From the NCBI RefSeq assembly GCF_024323335.1, contig NC_066581.1, forward strand, positions 456,483,197 to 456,547,196: 64,000 bases of DNA. Direction: 5' to 3'. Under the pieces are notes generated by a model. That model did no database searches, had not been told where the DNA came from, and was given only the letters and a program-made list of their open reading frames with translations. Position numbers and translations under genes: made by a program. The DNA is from Lathyrus oleraceus (taxonomy: Eukaryota > Streptophyta > Magnoliopsida > Fabales > Fabaceae). The number at the start of each line of letters is the position of its first letter. Within the stretch, counting starts at the first letter, position 1. Below are positions 12,557 to 25,034 of the stretch, piece by piece.

Positions 12557-14063
12557 CTAAGGATTCCTAACAACAATGTCAGAAGATCTAGCTGCAGGCG
12601 CGTACTTCCTTCGGGTGCGTCGAATCTCGAACTCAAAAGAGGTCTTCATCTGAGTCTTCTCGAGGACAAGCTGATCAACAATCTTCTTCCAAGCAACGGA
12701 AGGCTGAGGCATACTAGAGGAAGATGAAGCCTCTGGCTCTCTCTGTCTCTTCATTACTCGGTCTTCAAGAAGCTCAATAAGTGCATCTTTGTCCTTAGAC
12801 TCAAGCTGCAACTCCCCATGCTTTCTGCTCAAAGCATGGAAACGCTCTTCCCATATATCTTTCACTTGCTTCATCTTGGCGAGTGTGTATTCTAACTCCT
12901 ATACTTCTTTTTGTAGGAAGAGTTGATGGCTCAACCACAACCATAGACTTAGGTCTCTCACAAGTATAAGGCATCTTCAATTTCAAAGCTCTCTTCTTCA
13001 TCCAAAGAGTGTAAGCTTCCAAAGCGACACCGTTGCATGGACCAAGCTCGAATCTTCCTTTCCTATGCACATTATGGTAAGCATGCACAATATTCTGCTT
13101 CAAATGTTGTGGATCTTTGCCCTCTTGTTAGAAAAGACCTTCTAACTGAGTGTTATTAGGTTTGTCTCTCAAGGGGAACCAAGTTGACGACGAGCCAAAG
13201 CAGGGTTGTAGTTGATTCCTCCTTGTGTACCAATGAGAGGTACATTAGATAATTCACCATAATAATCAATAATCTCCAAGCTACTCAATGAAGAATCATA
13301 CCAAACTATATCATCATTAGGGAGAGACATAAGTCTCTAAGACCACCGTAGACATTGTTTGTTCTCCATAAAAGCAGGAGTCTGAGGAAAGTGCGAAATA
13401 AACCACTTGTACTGAAGAGGAACACAACACACAATAGTTCCACACCCTTTAGAATTCCTTAGATGTAAAGAGAAATACATATCACCCAACAGAGTAGGCA
13501 CATGATTCCCAATCAAGAAAATTCTAATGGCGTTAACATCAACAAAACCATCAATGTTAAGGAATAAACCTAAACCATAAATGAGCAACCCAAAGGTAGC
13601 TTCAAAAGCATCCACACTACCGGCTTGAGAAAAGGCAGTAGCTTCCTTGATGAGGAACTCAGAAGTCAACCCAAACAATCCTTCTTTCTTCACCCAATGA
13701 GCCTCTATCTCAGACTTCTTCAAGTGAACAGCTTCATCTATGATGTGAGATCTGGGAATCTCTTCCAATCCACTAAACGACACTTTGTCAGAAACAGGTA
13801 TTCCCAAGAGATGGGCATACTCCTCCAACGTAGGCACAAGCTGATAGTCAGGAAAAAGTGAAGCAATGGTAGAGAGGGTCATAAAACTAAACCAACACAC
13901 TTAAGAATCCTTCAACCACATCAGCAGATGACACAAATAGAAGTTTCCCAGGACGTTGTTTGAAGTCCAATGGATCTAATACAAAAGATGATAGCTTCCT
14001 TAACTCTTTCAAATTTGGACATCTGAAACTGTACTTCTTTGCGTTCCTTCGTCCATAATCCAT
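12557..14063 (-). pseudogene. Ogre-A ORF1 (extra ORF upstream of gag)
   Basis: Probable ATG at 14063-14061 (MDYGRRNAKKYSF), matching the start of intact ORF1 in Ogre-D. Recognisable segments: SFVLDPLDF, PTLEEYAHLLGIPV, FEATFGLLIYGLGLFLNIDGFVD (in two parts), VPTLLGDMYFSLHLRN and YKWFISHFPQTPAF, then a charged C-terminal coiled-coil segment ending at 12557. Frameshifts and stops near 13900, 13337 and 12890 break it. Its function in Ogre is not established. Confidence 0.82.
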
Positions 14064-14910
14064 GGTCTGAAAATGTTTACAAATAAGTCCTCAGTTCCTT
14101 GGTATTTTTGGTGTGATGAATGTTATAATGTGCATGAATGTATGAATGCAACAATCACAAATAAGGGATCACGCACAAGGCAAACAAACAAAGGTCAAGG
14201 GATGAATCAAATCATTGTCAAGATCAATCATCCATTTTGGTGGATTATGGTTTTCACCTTATCAACACCCAAGTTCCATTGATACTGACAAGACTCGAGT
14301 GGATCAACCAAGAATCAAGGGTTGGTTGTGAGTCACGAGCATGGAGTCTAGGTAAGAACCATCCCAAAGGAGTGTACTAAGGATGAAACCTGTAGATCAT
14401 GTTCTAAAAAGTTCCCAGAGTCTTAACTCCATCTATCAGATATTATAGGTTAGGATGACTGACTCATCAACCCATAATATTCTCAAGAGAAACTCGTCTG
14501 AGTGTAGTATCGCGTAACAACTGTTATCAAGTCTACACTTGAACAGTATCCCCACTACGTCCTAAATAGGCCAAGAGGGGTTAAATGTTCTGCGATTCTC
14601 AACTTCTCGGACCCTAAATCAGAGAAAGTAATGCCTAACCACAAATAACTTGTGTGACATGCATAACTCCAAAAGGGTCTCCACTGAGTAGATGGATCTC
14701 AATCCAACTTGTTAAGGACTACTCCATACAAGTCGAACATGACTATACCAACCTCCTATCTTAATTGCACTCAAGTTCGGGTTAGAACTTATCTCACCAC
14801 TCAGAGATCACCAAGCACAACAAGCAGATTATATCAGACAAACAAATATACATACATCAAATATACAATTATATACACATAAAAAGTAGGCTAAACCCAC
14901 TGGAGACTAC
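14064..14910 (-). other. Ogre-A 5' leader
   Basis: Noncoding stretch between primer site and ORF1. It is clearly homologous to the leaders of Ogre-C (36531-37678) and Ogre-D (58784-59685). Shared landmarks include CTCGAGTGCAC-like and CTCGTGACT phrases and the stem described separately at about 14213-14294. Confidence 0.8.
14213..14294 (-). promoter_or_regulatory. Conserved leader stem-loop, Ogre-A version
   Basis: Plus-strand arms CATTGTCAAGATCAA (about 14213-14227) and TTGATACTGACAAGA (about 14279-14293) pair over 5 + 6 bases with two central mismatches. They align with the perfect 15-base stems of Ogre-C and Ogre-D. Three pairs differ on both sides and still pair. Confidence 0.6.
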
Positions 14911-14928
14911 TCCCCAGCAGAGTCGCCA
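14911..14928 (-). other. Ogre-A primer binding site
   Basis: Minus strand reads TGGCGACTCTGCTGGGGA, nine bases inside the 5' LTR edge. The same site occurs in Ogre-C and, with one change, in Ogre-D. In Ogre elements the primer is reported to be a tRNA-Arg. Confidence 0.88.
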
Positions 14929-14937
14929 CTAAATTTT

Positions 14938-17900
14938 TGTAGCGGTAAATTCATGAACTCAAGCTATGGATAAGCTAGACGTCAATTAGACCAGAATCAC
15001 CACCGTGCTTTTATTGTTTCCAAGGGAAAAGGGAAAAGTACGAACAAAACCTAAAAGATAAGAAGTTTTCAAATCAAAACTAATAAAATTCCAGAGATTA
15101 CAGGTAAGGGGGTTGGTTACACAGAAGGAAGGTGTTAGCACCCAAAGTGTCCTAGGTACTCCTAGGGAGCCCTTTTTGTGTGCATATGTGTTTTTGTATA
15201 AAATGATGTTTGCAATAAAATAGAATGGAGGGATGAGAAAAGAATTCATTAATTATATTTTTGTGTTTGACAAGACCTTCGAACTTATACCTACGTACTA
15301 ACATAAAATGAGGGATCAAAACCTCGTAGTTTGTGGTAACAAATTCAAAGTGAATGCATTGTTTTAAAAAAAAATAGTTTAACAAAGGCACAAAAGTCCT
15401 AAAAAGGTTTGAATGGGTGTTAATTCTTTTTGTCTTTTGAAATTTTAAGTCAAGTATAGTTAAGTTCATTTACAAGTTTGATTAAGAAAAGAGTTTTTAA
15501 AATGCAATGGCATAAGGCCAAAGTTTCTAATTTGCAATATGGTCTAAGTTTAGAAAACACAAGAAAAGAAGATTTTAAAAAGAGGGAGAGATTTTAAATT
15601 AAAGAAGTGGGGAGGAGATGAAGAGACTAATCCTAAGCAAAAATTTAAAAGTTAAGAGTTGAAAATATCTGACCAATGGGATGCAATACAATAGATAAGA
15701 ATGTCATATAGAAACCCAAATTTCCCTTGGACTTTAGAATCAAGCAATATCAATACACAAATAGAAAGGTGAAGAGCAAGGCATCAAATGTAGATAGCCA
15801 CATCCAAGATTAGCAACTCCATAATCTTCTTCATAATCTTCCATGTATCAGATGACTTCAGGGATAGGCTTTAGACACAGGTCCAAAGTAACAGATTCAA
15901 TAAGACCATGTAGCAGATGAACTCAAATGGGATCACAATACTTGCATCATATGAAGTTCACTTCACAAGCACTTGGTTTCATGAAAGTTGGCATTGGCCA
16001 AGTCCTTTTGCATTTGGTGTGTTGCCTAATTGTAAGTCCATTGTCTCAGATCAAACCCAACAGTCCACACAAATGTTTTTTTAGGGTTTTTGTTGTTATT
16101 ATGTACATTAAGGTCAAAAGACCACAAACAAAATACACAAACAAGTATATACAGTCACAATGTAATTACAAGATATGGCTCAAGTGAGCAAAGTGAAAAA
16201 TAACATTAATGTAAACAAGTTATATGGTATGAATAATGGCAAATGAATAAACACTTGAATTTAAAGTGCATAAAAATAAATGGCTTGAAATTAAATGTTA
16301 GTTGTTAGTTGATTGGAAGTTATTATTGCTTTTGCTTTTGTTTTGTTTAAGTCATTCTTTAGAGAACACTCAACCCACTATTCACAAGCATGGATCCTTA
16401 AACCAAGACATCTTCCAAAGGAAGGAAAAAAGGCCAAGTTTCCACACAATATCATGAAAGAGGGGAGACTTACAATCTCACTTACTAGAATGTTATGCCT
16501 TTTTGTGTCAAAAATTTAGTGCTATGATAAGCAATCGTAATTGGACTTATGTAGAAGTCACAACTATTTGAAGTTGGGCAATAGAATTTTTAGTGTTAAT
16601 GCATGTTAGAGATATGGTATTATGAACCATACTCCTAAAACATACCACACTTAAAAGAAAATGCAAAAGGGGTAAACCTAATCTCATCCAAACTTATGTT
16701 GATTTTGCAATCAACTAGCCTTGGGATATTGAGATATCGTAGGTCCATGAGATGAATGAGAAGAGAATGGGATTGACATGAAGAAGGAGGGGAAATGGAA
16801 TCAACACAAATTTGTCAAAGGAGGACTTTTATCAAATTAAAATCATTCATTCATTTTGGGAGATGAAATGTACATTTCATCAATCCCCTAAATCCAATTA
16901 TTTTAACTCAACAAAGTCAAATCAACCTTTACCAAGGCCCAACAACACAAGTCAAAATCAACAAGTCAATATCAAAAGCTCAACTTAATTTATTTTGCAA
17001 TTAAACAATTAAAATCAATTAAAAAATGCATTAAATTAAATTATGGTTGGTCAAAATCCTAAAACCTCATCAAAACACCAAATAAATGGCCATGAGATTC
17101 ATCATAGGTCAAACAAGATCAAAGGACCTTGGAGAAAAAATTTCATTATTTTTAGAAACTTACAATTATTTTTAACCAAATAAAAATATTCACATAAACA
17201 ATTAAATCATGAAAAATATTAATAATGATCCAAAAAATACTTTTAATTCAGAAAATGAAAGAGGAATTTATTTAATTTTTTTTGGTGAAAGTCTCATATT
17301 TTTTGGATCAATATTAAAATTAATATGAATTAATGAAAATAAGCTAAATAAATTGAAAAATAGAAAATAGCAAAAAACGTGGACCACTTGATCTCCCTCA
17401 TTAATTGAGGTGGCAGATCAAGTGGTCCTCAACGCACGCTCCACAATGGGCACTAGTCAATGCGCTGCAGGGATGGTATTTAAAACCAACGCACGAGATT
17501 AAAACATTTTTCAAGGATCCTATGGTCTGAGACGTGCCAACACACGGCTGGAGCTGTAACTCCGGTCTTCTTTTCTGGTGGACCTCACCGGACTGGTCCA
17601 CCTTCAACCATCACCAAAATAAAAAAAAGAGGACATGAATTTAAAGAGAAAATGCTCAACAGCTCGAATCTGGCCTCAATTTATCCTAATTCCAAGTATA
17701 TTAAAAGATACAGGGAGTTGAATTTTGAGGATCATGATCTGAGTTGCTTCGATTTGACCTCAAAACAACTCAATCTTGTTGCCTACATTCTTAGGACTTC
17801 AAACAACCAAAAATCAAGAAGAATTATGGAGAATTGAGTGAGAATCAAAGAGATGAAAAATTCTGAAAATCACCTTCAATGCAGGTCTGTATGAACACGA

Positions 17901-19556
17901 TATTGCTTCCAATTTCACTTGGCCTTGCTCTGGACACTTGATGGAATGGGATTGAGTCAACAAAAGCAATAGGACTCTTGGAGATTTGAATCTCAAAATA
18001 GTGGAGATTCAAACTTGATTTCCAATGGAAATCCTCAAGGTTATCCTTTGAATGAGAGGGTTTGGAGCTGGGGATGCAAAGCAGGCGCGCATGGTCCTTA
18101 ATTCAGAGAGCAAGGGTCTCTATTTATAGGCCAAATGATTGTTATTTGCACACGTGAATCAATTCCAAAAATAGCAATGTTCATTGCATGGATGCATGGG
18201 CGTGTGATAGGCCCATGTAATCATTCGTTCAGGTCCAAAATTGAGTACAAACATTGCTGAAGTCACATTGGTAAGCCATGCAATTGTGTATGAGGAATGC
18301 AAGTTCAATTATGCCAAATGGTGATCCAAGTTCAAGCCATAGGCAAGTATCTCATACTTTGTCCAAATTGGATGAAATTGGACTTTTTGGAAAGGTTAGA
18401 TCAATGGGAACAACTTTAATATTGAACACTATTTCATTTGAAGCTTGGATTATGATGATTTTTGAGGTGGAAGTTTGGAAAATAAAACATATCAAAAAAA
18501 ATTCTAAGTGTCAAGCCATATGTTCACTTATTCCACCTTGGCTAGCTTTTTATATGAGCTTCAAATGAGAAACATTCCTTCATAAAAGTTGTATCTCTCT
18601 CAAAGTTCTTCAAAATGGTCACAAATTTGACCTCCTTTGGATTTAGAATGAAGGAGTTATGCATTTTTGAAGTTGAGGAAAATCACTTGTTCAATGGCAT
18701 TGGTCGAAAATGACCTATAATGTCTCCTCATATCACATGCATTTAAAAGTTGAATTTGCTCTTCCTCCAAACATAAAAGTTGAAATAGACATCTTAAATT
18801 TTATTATGCAACTTGAATAACTTTCATCTCATACAAATTGAGCAAGTTATGATATTGGGAAGTTGACCTCCAAAGTAGGGTTTAGACAAAATGACCTATA
18901 ATATTTCACCATAAAAAATGACTTTCCAAATATTATAGGATATAGGGCCTAGGGAACCCCAACTTTGACCAGTTGACTTCCTCTGGTCAACCACCATGAA
19001 CCAACTTGCTAGCTTGATATTCTCTTGACTTTTGGGACTCATGGAGGATCATATATGCATAAGATGATGAAATTTGAAGTATCCCTTGAAATATTTGGTC
19101 AATTGTTGAAGAAGCTTGTTGAAGAAGTTACATAAGATACCCAGATGAACTAGGGTTTCCAAGGCAAACCAAGCTTCAAACTCTTGATGATTTCTTGATC
19201 AAAATAACATGTGAAGATCATGGGGATCCATATATGATACTTAGAGCTATAGTACACCAGTTCTTGATTGAACTCCTTGCATTGAGGGTCTTGAACCATA
19301 GATATGAGCCTGATAGATCAAAGGTGAGCATGTGCCCTACCTACAAAAGAGCTAGATTATACAAAGACATATTTTTGGTATTTTGGTTAGTAAATGATAA
19401 AATACAAAGTATGATACAATCAAATGGTGCTTGGTGATCTCTCCAAATGCAAACCCAATGAAAGAGGGGTAAGGAGGATGCCAAGGCGTGATCCCAATGC
19501 CAATGCATATGATGAGATAGCATGAGGGATCTTAGGGTCAAAATTGGGGTCTTACA
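14938..19556 (-). repeat. Ogre-A 5' LTR (4.6 kb)
   Basis: On the minus strand it begins TGTAAGACCCCAATTTTGAC at 19556 and ends GAATTTACCGCTACA at 14938. Start, centre and end match the Ogre-D LTR (56914-58759), but it is 2.5 times longer because of extra U3/U5 sequence. Such length is normal for Ogre LTRs. The flanking five bases are GTCGG (19557-19561); no partner copy was found. Small frames inside it are not genes. Confidence 0.85.
18121..18128 (-). promoter_or_regulatory. TATA box in Ogre-A LTR
   Basis: Minus strand GGCCTATAAATAGAGACC, about 1.43 kb from the LTR start. Transcription would begin about 30 bases downstream, near 18090. Confidence 0.65.
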
Positions 19557-20319
19557 GTCGGGAATTCAAACCCTTCCACTTGCCAAAGCCCAATACTGTA
19601 TTGACATCTCCAAAACAAAAAGCCCAACATACTGGCATTTTCATAAATCAAAACCCAATTGTCATTGGTACTTAAAAGTCCAAACTCTTTTGGCATATCA
19701 AACACCAATTGACATTGGTACACCTAAATCCCACCTTTGCTTGACCTTTCCAAGGAAAGAAGTCCTACAAAAAACCCAATCACCGATCTACACTTCATAT
19801 ATCATTTCATGCTTATCATTTCCATTTAAGTGGAACATTGCGATATACAAATTCAATCATCCATACCTACATGTATATCATGCATCAGTTCATACATAAT
19901 ATTTCCATTGAGGTGGGGTGTTATGCAAGAAGTTAAACATGCATACATAGTATAAGTCAGAATCCAAGACCAATCATAAGAGTCCATATCAGTCCTCAGC
20001 CAAGTCGATGGTATTTCTCTGAGTGAGTTCCTACCGTGCATGTTCTCATGGGATTTTCCCCGACGAGTCTTTCTTCAAATCTTTTGTTGATACTGATATT
20101 CCCCAACAAATTCGCTAAAATTGATCCCCAAGCAGAAGTTACCCTAAAAAGTCTTCTCGGAGCTTTTTCCCTGTAGAGCTTTTCCTAGTAAACCTTCTCT
20201 CGGAGGAGTCTTTTATGCATTGTTTTCCCCCGGTGGATGAACGTTTGAGATGCTGCTTCGCCAATTCTCAAAGAGTCTCAATTGTATTGTTTGAAATGTT
20301 GCTCAGTCAATTCTCAGAG
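19557..20319 (+). other. Fragment of Ogre-like 3' UTR
   Basis: No gene. The second half (from about 20040) has repeated TTTCCCC and CCCCAA phrases and leads directly into an LTR-like start at 20320, as expected of a plus-strand 3' UTR. The first 450 bases hold diverged phrases such as CAATTGNCATTGGTAC at about 19658 and 19706. Confidence 0.45.
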
Positions 20320-21385
20320 TGTTTTTTCATACCCCAAAATTTGCCCTCCTCTTTTCATTTTCATCTCACTTATGGCTTTTGATTCATCTCCATACATTTA
20401 CCCTAATCATCCATATTAGTTAATATCATTCATGTTTCGTCTGATCTACATGTACAGGTTTAAAGGTTCACTTGATGATGGATTTGACTATTTAACTTAA
20501 TGTCTCATGCTTGGGTTATTAATGGTTTCATCTGAGGATTCTTTTGATTAAGGTCTTATTATTAGTGATCAGATAAAAATCATTGATTATGGTTTGTGTT
20601 GCTTACTTATGGAATAAGTTACTTTGAGAAATCGATTAAGTCGTCACATGGAATTAAGAGTAAGGAAGAAACAAGAGCTACAAGATATTTGGCTAGCAAG
20701 TTGACTTCTGGTCAAGGTCAACCATGGAAGGTTGACCACTACTACATTCAATGGCTACATTATTTTGGTGCATTTTGGAGAAAAGGAAAATTGGAAACAT
20801 TCATGCAAATTTGACTTTTTGGTCAAAGTCAACCATGAGAGGTTGACTTTGTGTTGACCTAGTCATATTGGTATATCATTGGTACTTGATCATGGTTATT
20901 TTCCAATGACATATGTTAAGAAGAATTCTTTTCAAAGTAAATTCAAATTCAAAACCTAAACGGAGGGAGAATGCAGGAGAGCATGTGTTACTTGAATTGC
21001 ATGTTACAAATATAAGTCAAAGAATTCAAAGTGAAACTTCATTGCAAAAGTCAAATCCATTAAAATACAAGTGCATTACACACAAAAATGGAAATTATAT
21101 TAAATTGTGCATTTTAGTCATAGTTGACTTTTTGGTGAACTATTGACTTTTTGTCAAACAGTTGACCAAGACCCGATTTTGACTCCTAAAAAGCCTAAAT
21201 CCTAAAAACTACTTCATCTTCAAGCCATCATCATTGATCTTCATGGTAACCTCCAAGTTCTTCAAAGCATCCAAGTGTTCTTGAAACCATGTCTTGCTTT
21301 CTTCATGATCAAGCTCCACATTTCATGCTCATCTACCAAACTCATACTTTGCCAAGCCTAAGTCAAACCTGCAGTACATACACCA
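20320..21385 (+). mobile_element. LTR fragment (U3 part) of a Tat/Ogre-like element
   Basis: Begins TGTTTTTTCATACCCCAAAA, an LTR-like start shared in style with 55831 (TGATTATCATACCC). It contains several GGTTGACTTT/GGTCAAAGTCAACC phrases usual in legume LTRs. The right edge is not defined. No coding capacity. Confidence 0.5.
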
Positions 21386-21992
21386 TACACAGTCAGAACT
21401 TATTCCCATATACACAAACAATGCATCCATAACAAGGTTGTAAATGATTCAAACATGTCAACATGATATGTTAACTAAAATAGTCTTTGTGATTTAATTA
21501 GTTTCCATATTAACATCCTACCAACCCAATCTTTCACTAATGTCGATTTTAAACTAACAAAAACCTACTAACATAAAAATCTGGTCATTATAGTTTAATT
21601 CTAACTACACTAAATAATTTTAACTCAAACTATCCAATAAACTAACAAGTTTACAAATACTTCAACAACTCAATCTATTAGAATATTTAAATTCAGATCC
21701 TAACACAAATCAACAGGTATCCAATTGATTGCAAAAAGTGACTAAATTAACCATGCTAACATTTTCTCCTCTAAGGGACCAGTTTCCAATCCAAATCATC
21801 TTTTACATTTAACTTACATCCCCAATCTTGAATCATTACTCATCCTTAGGTGATGCAACAGATAACGAAACATACACTATACCATCCAACAACCACACTC
21901 GTCAACAGTTCTAACTCATTATTAACCCAGGATTCATCTGAGAGGATTGTTTCAAAAATTGGCACAACTCAGCCTTGTTGTTGATTTCAACC

Positions 21993-22085
21993 GTGTGTGT
22001 GTATATATATGTGTGTGTGTATGTGTGTGTGTGTGTATGTATGTGTGTGTGTGTGTGTGTGTGTTGTGTTGTGTTGTGTTGTATG
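21993..22085. repeat. (GT)n microsatellite
   Basis: Interrupted GT runs with short TA blocks, ending in four TGTGT-type pentamers (GTGTTGTGTTGTGTT). Confidence 0.92.
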
Positions 22086-22350
22086 ATGTTACCAATCATG
22101 CTAATACTCTTCAGTTAAGATGGCTAGCCTAAATTCAACTTTGGTTTCCTCATCCAATGGTCCAAGAGTTCATCTTTCAATTTTAGAAGGTGAGTTTAAC
22201 TATTCGGCTTTAGACTTTTGTACACTTAATACTTAGGATTACACATGCATTTGTTATTATTCACAATTTTTCTAGATGTTCCACCTTTTCACCTGACGTG
22301 ATCTCACTTTTAATGAGTCTAACTTGTTACTAATGGTGAAGACATCTATT

Positions 22351-22406
22351 GTTCCTCCAGTTTCGGGCACAAGAACTTGTTCCTCCAGTTTCGGGCACAA
22401 GAACTT
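22351..22406 (+). repeat. Perfect 28-bp tandem duplication
   Basis: The unit starting GTTCCTCCAGTTTCGGGCAC occurs at 22351-22378 and again at 22379-22406 without a mismatch. This suggests a recent slippage or repair event. Confidence 0.93.
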
Positions 22407-23033
22407 ATTTTGAAGTGCTTTTTGTCTTACTTCATTTACACATTTTTTTGTGTTTATTAGCATATGCAGTGTATCCTTTGTGCTAAGTCTTTAAACAACA
22501 GTGTTAGCCACCCCTAACTAAATTCTACAATGAGCTCGTGTTCCACATTAAAACAATTCAAATTTCTCAAGAGACTTACTACTTTTCTGACGACCAGAGG
22601 TGTGACATGGGTTATCAGAAACACAACAAGGTGCATTGGTTAGCTACCAAGACCTTGTTTCCAATATTGGCGCAATTCAATTAGTTTCATTCTAAGTCTT
22701 TTATAATTTTACTATTATTTTCAGGGGTTATGGTTAGTTATGCTTTTTTTAACAAGCAAAGAAAACAAGCTACTCTACTTAAAATAAACAAAAAACATGA
22801 TTTCATCACTTGAAAGGAAATGGGACTAACACAATGAAGAAAATTAAATGACACGACTAGGACTTAAGAATAAGACACATGTGATTAGATGATAATGACA
22901 TGTTTGGTAAATAAGAGTCACGACGGTAGCTGCCATACCCCTAAACATAGAGTAAGGACAAGGTCTTCACTGCCATTTGGTGAGTAGTGGCATGCCATGA
23001 CTTGTCAACATGTAAAGATCATAGAAATAACAG

Positions 23034-23177
23034 TTAGACTCGAGGCCTGCTAATTTTCCTTACAAACTGATCCTCCCTTTTCTTCTTACTTGCTTCTTTC
23101 TTTTGGCCAAGGTCCTGCAGAACTGGTTTTGTTATAACTTTAGGTGCCTTATGGACATCTTCCATCTTGACAGATGT
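23034..23177 (-). pseudogene. C-terminal part of an interrupted coding fragment
   Basis: From 23177 the minus strand is open for 47 codons and stops at TAA 23036-23034. The peptide starts TSVKMEDVHKAPKVI, is lysine-rich (GQKKEASKKKREDQ) and ends ISRPRV. It joins in frame to 55830-55700 if the 32.5-kb CACTA insertion and one TGT duplication are removed. I do not recognise the family. It may be a cellular exon or part of another mobile element. Confidence 0.55.
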
Positions 23178-23189
23178 CACTGCTAAGAA

Positions 23190-23470
23190 AAACACCTATC
23201 ATAACGGTTGGAAAAAGGATCGACCATGTTCGACCAACCGTTGTTAGGTATGGTGTGATTGTATGTATGATGCATTCTACCACGGGCGTAGGACCGCTGT
23301 GATAAACTAGGTAACACACTATATATCACAACGGTCCAAGTATACAACTGTTGTGATATAAAGTGAAAGGTCATGGGTTCGAAACCTATGATTGTATGGT
23401 TTAAAATATTTTGTGGTTTATCTATAACAATAGTGGCATAAATAATCGTGATTAAATACTTTGTTTTTTT
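23190..23470. repeat. CACTA left subterminal repeats
   Basis: Motif copies include ATCATAACGGTTGG, CGACCAACCGTTGTTA, ATATATCACAACGGTCC and ACAACTGTTGTGATATA. Subterminal repeats of this kind are bound by the element's own transposase in characterised CACTA systems. GGTTCGAAACCT here recurs near 23495, on the other side of a short spacer. Confidence 0.65.
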
Positions 23471-23518
23471 AAAAATATTATTTTATTTTTCCATGGGTTC
23501 GAAACCTATTTTATTTTT

Positions 23519-23678
<160 letters not shown>

Positions 23679-23779
23679 GCTAAATTTTTATAAAATATCA
23701 AATTAAATAATAAAAATATATTTACAACCATCAAAAGACAAAGTCATGCAATACTACCCCCCCCCCCCTTTCAACTAAC

Positions 23780-24990
23780 GCATTGAAAATAAATGCTAAA
23801 TATCTACCGACGTCGTCTAACTCTTCTGGAGAGAAAGGTATCCTGTCGTTAAACGTCTACATAAACAAATGAGAAAAGTTGAATATCACATGATTTGAAT
23901 ATAAAATTACTTTAGCATTAATATGTTATTGAAAACATTTAATGACACTATATATACCTGATCCCACGAATCAACAATGCCTGCAGAGACAATATTAAAC
24001 CTATGTTTTATTACATAGTAACCACGCTCGTATCTCTCTGCTTGTTTCTTAGTCTACAAATTTAAATATTTCATGAATATATATAAGTGAATGTCACAAT
24101 TAGTCCACTTACCTTGGGCTCACAAAATGCGGGCTTTTTTCTAGAGTTGTTCAACCTATAGTGTCTCTCCATAAACCTGTATATTGAAAATGATTTAAAA
24201 ATATTAAACGCTAATATAATTACAAAGTCAAAAAAAATATTACTAAAAGTATCATAAATATAAAGTTACCTTGTAATAATTTGTTTCATCATATGATCAA
24301 GTTCAAGGTGTAACAAACACAGTGTAGTTATCATATTCGTCCGAAGAGATATGATGATCAATTGATAATAATCTCTGAATGAACAATTCAAGCATATATA
24401 ATTAGTATTTGGTAAAACATGAAAACTAAATATAATAGAGAAATCATAATTTTAAAATTACTCACTTAATAAGGAACGATGATAAGTAACATCCCCCCCC
24501 CCCTTATCTGTGATGTTAAGTATTCTTCAATGGTTTTTGGAGAATTATTTGTAAATCATACTCTAACTGGATCCAATAATCCATAAGTAGTCAATTTATT
24601 TAATTCTATATAAACATGGTGCATGTACCTAAATGGTTAAACAGAATACAAAAAACCCGTGAGGAATTAGTTCTATACAAAACAATGAATGTACCATAAT
24701 AAGATTTACTTATGTGCACCAAACTTGTAGTAACCCTATGTAAAACCACCATTCTCCCATGATCATATCCTTTATATCTTTAGGAATTATAAAGAATTCC
24801 TTTAACCCCTATATCTTTGGATCATGTTCTAGCAGAAGAGTAAACATTGCGTCTTCGTTGTGCATAATGTAACATAACATGTTGGTGTATGATTCTTCAG
24901 AGGGAGTCAATAACCTGTTATGGATCTCTCTCTACCGGTGGGGGAAACTGAACAACTTCCTTTTATGCTTGCACCATGTACAACATTTAT
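23780..24990 (-). pseudogene. CACTA-encoded Ulp1-like (C48) protease remnant
   Basis: Minus-strand pieces in order: FPAINVVHGASI, KTIEEYLTSQIRGGGMLLIIVPY, then ERGYYVIKHRFNIVSAGIVDSW, then, after a possible intron, IPFSPEELDDVGRYLAF. The block with GYYVIKH and SAGIVDSW is the C-terminal Ulp1 region found in many plant CACTA genes. The catalytic Cys normally precedes GYYV; here that position is Arg. Frames are broken by stops and introns. Ulp1 proteases cut SUMO-type bonds. Confidence 0.65.
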
Positions 24991-25029
24991 AGCAGGGAAT
25001 TGATCATCAATGATCTTCATTTGTACAGT

Positions 25030-25034
25030 ATGAG
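25030..25034. other. Tat-E target-site duplication, left copy
   Basis: ATGAG directly before the LTR start; matching ATGAG at 52984-52988. Confidence 0.9.

Larger units (their letters stand above)
2590..19556 (-). mobile_element. Ogre-A, Ty3/gypsy Tat-lineage retrotransposon, 3' LTR missing
   Basis: In minus-strand order: 5' LTR (19556-14938), primer site (14928-14911), leader, ORF1, gag, protease, intron, RT, RNase H, integrase, then a long 3' UTR. The extra ORF1 and the protease/RT intron are known marks of Ogre elements. I found no 3' LTR: nothing left of the 3' UTR matches the 5' LTR, and the element meets the oppositely oriented Ogre-B scrap near 2590. All coding parts carry stops or frameshifts, so the copy is dead. 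The left edge is approximate. Confidence 0.85.
21386..23033. other. Region without recognised genes
   Basis: AT-rich sequence with short frames only. It holds the GT microsatellite and a perfect 28-base duplication. The last part, next to 23034, would be the 3' flank of the minus-strand coding fragment. Confidence 0.6.

Noticed and set aside
23370..23510. GGTTCGAAACC twice, similar to a tRNA B box
   Set aside because: No A box, no cloverleaf and no acceptor stem; it is part of the CACTA subterminal region.
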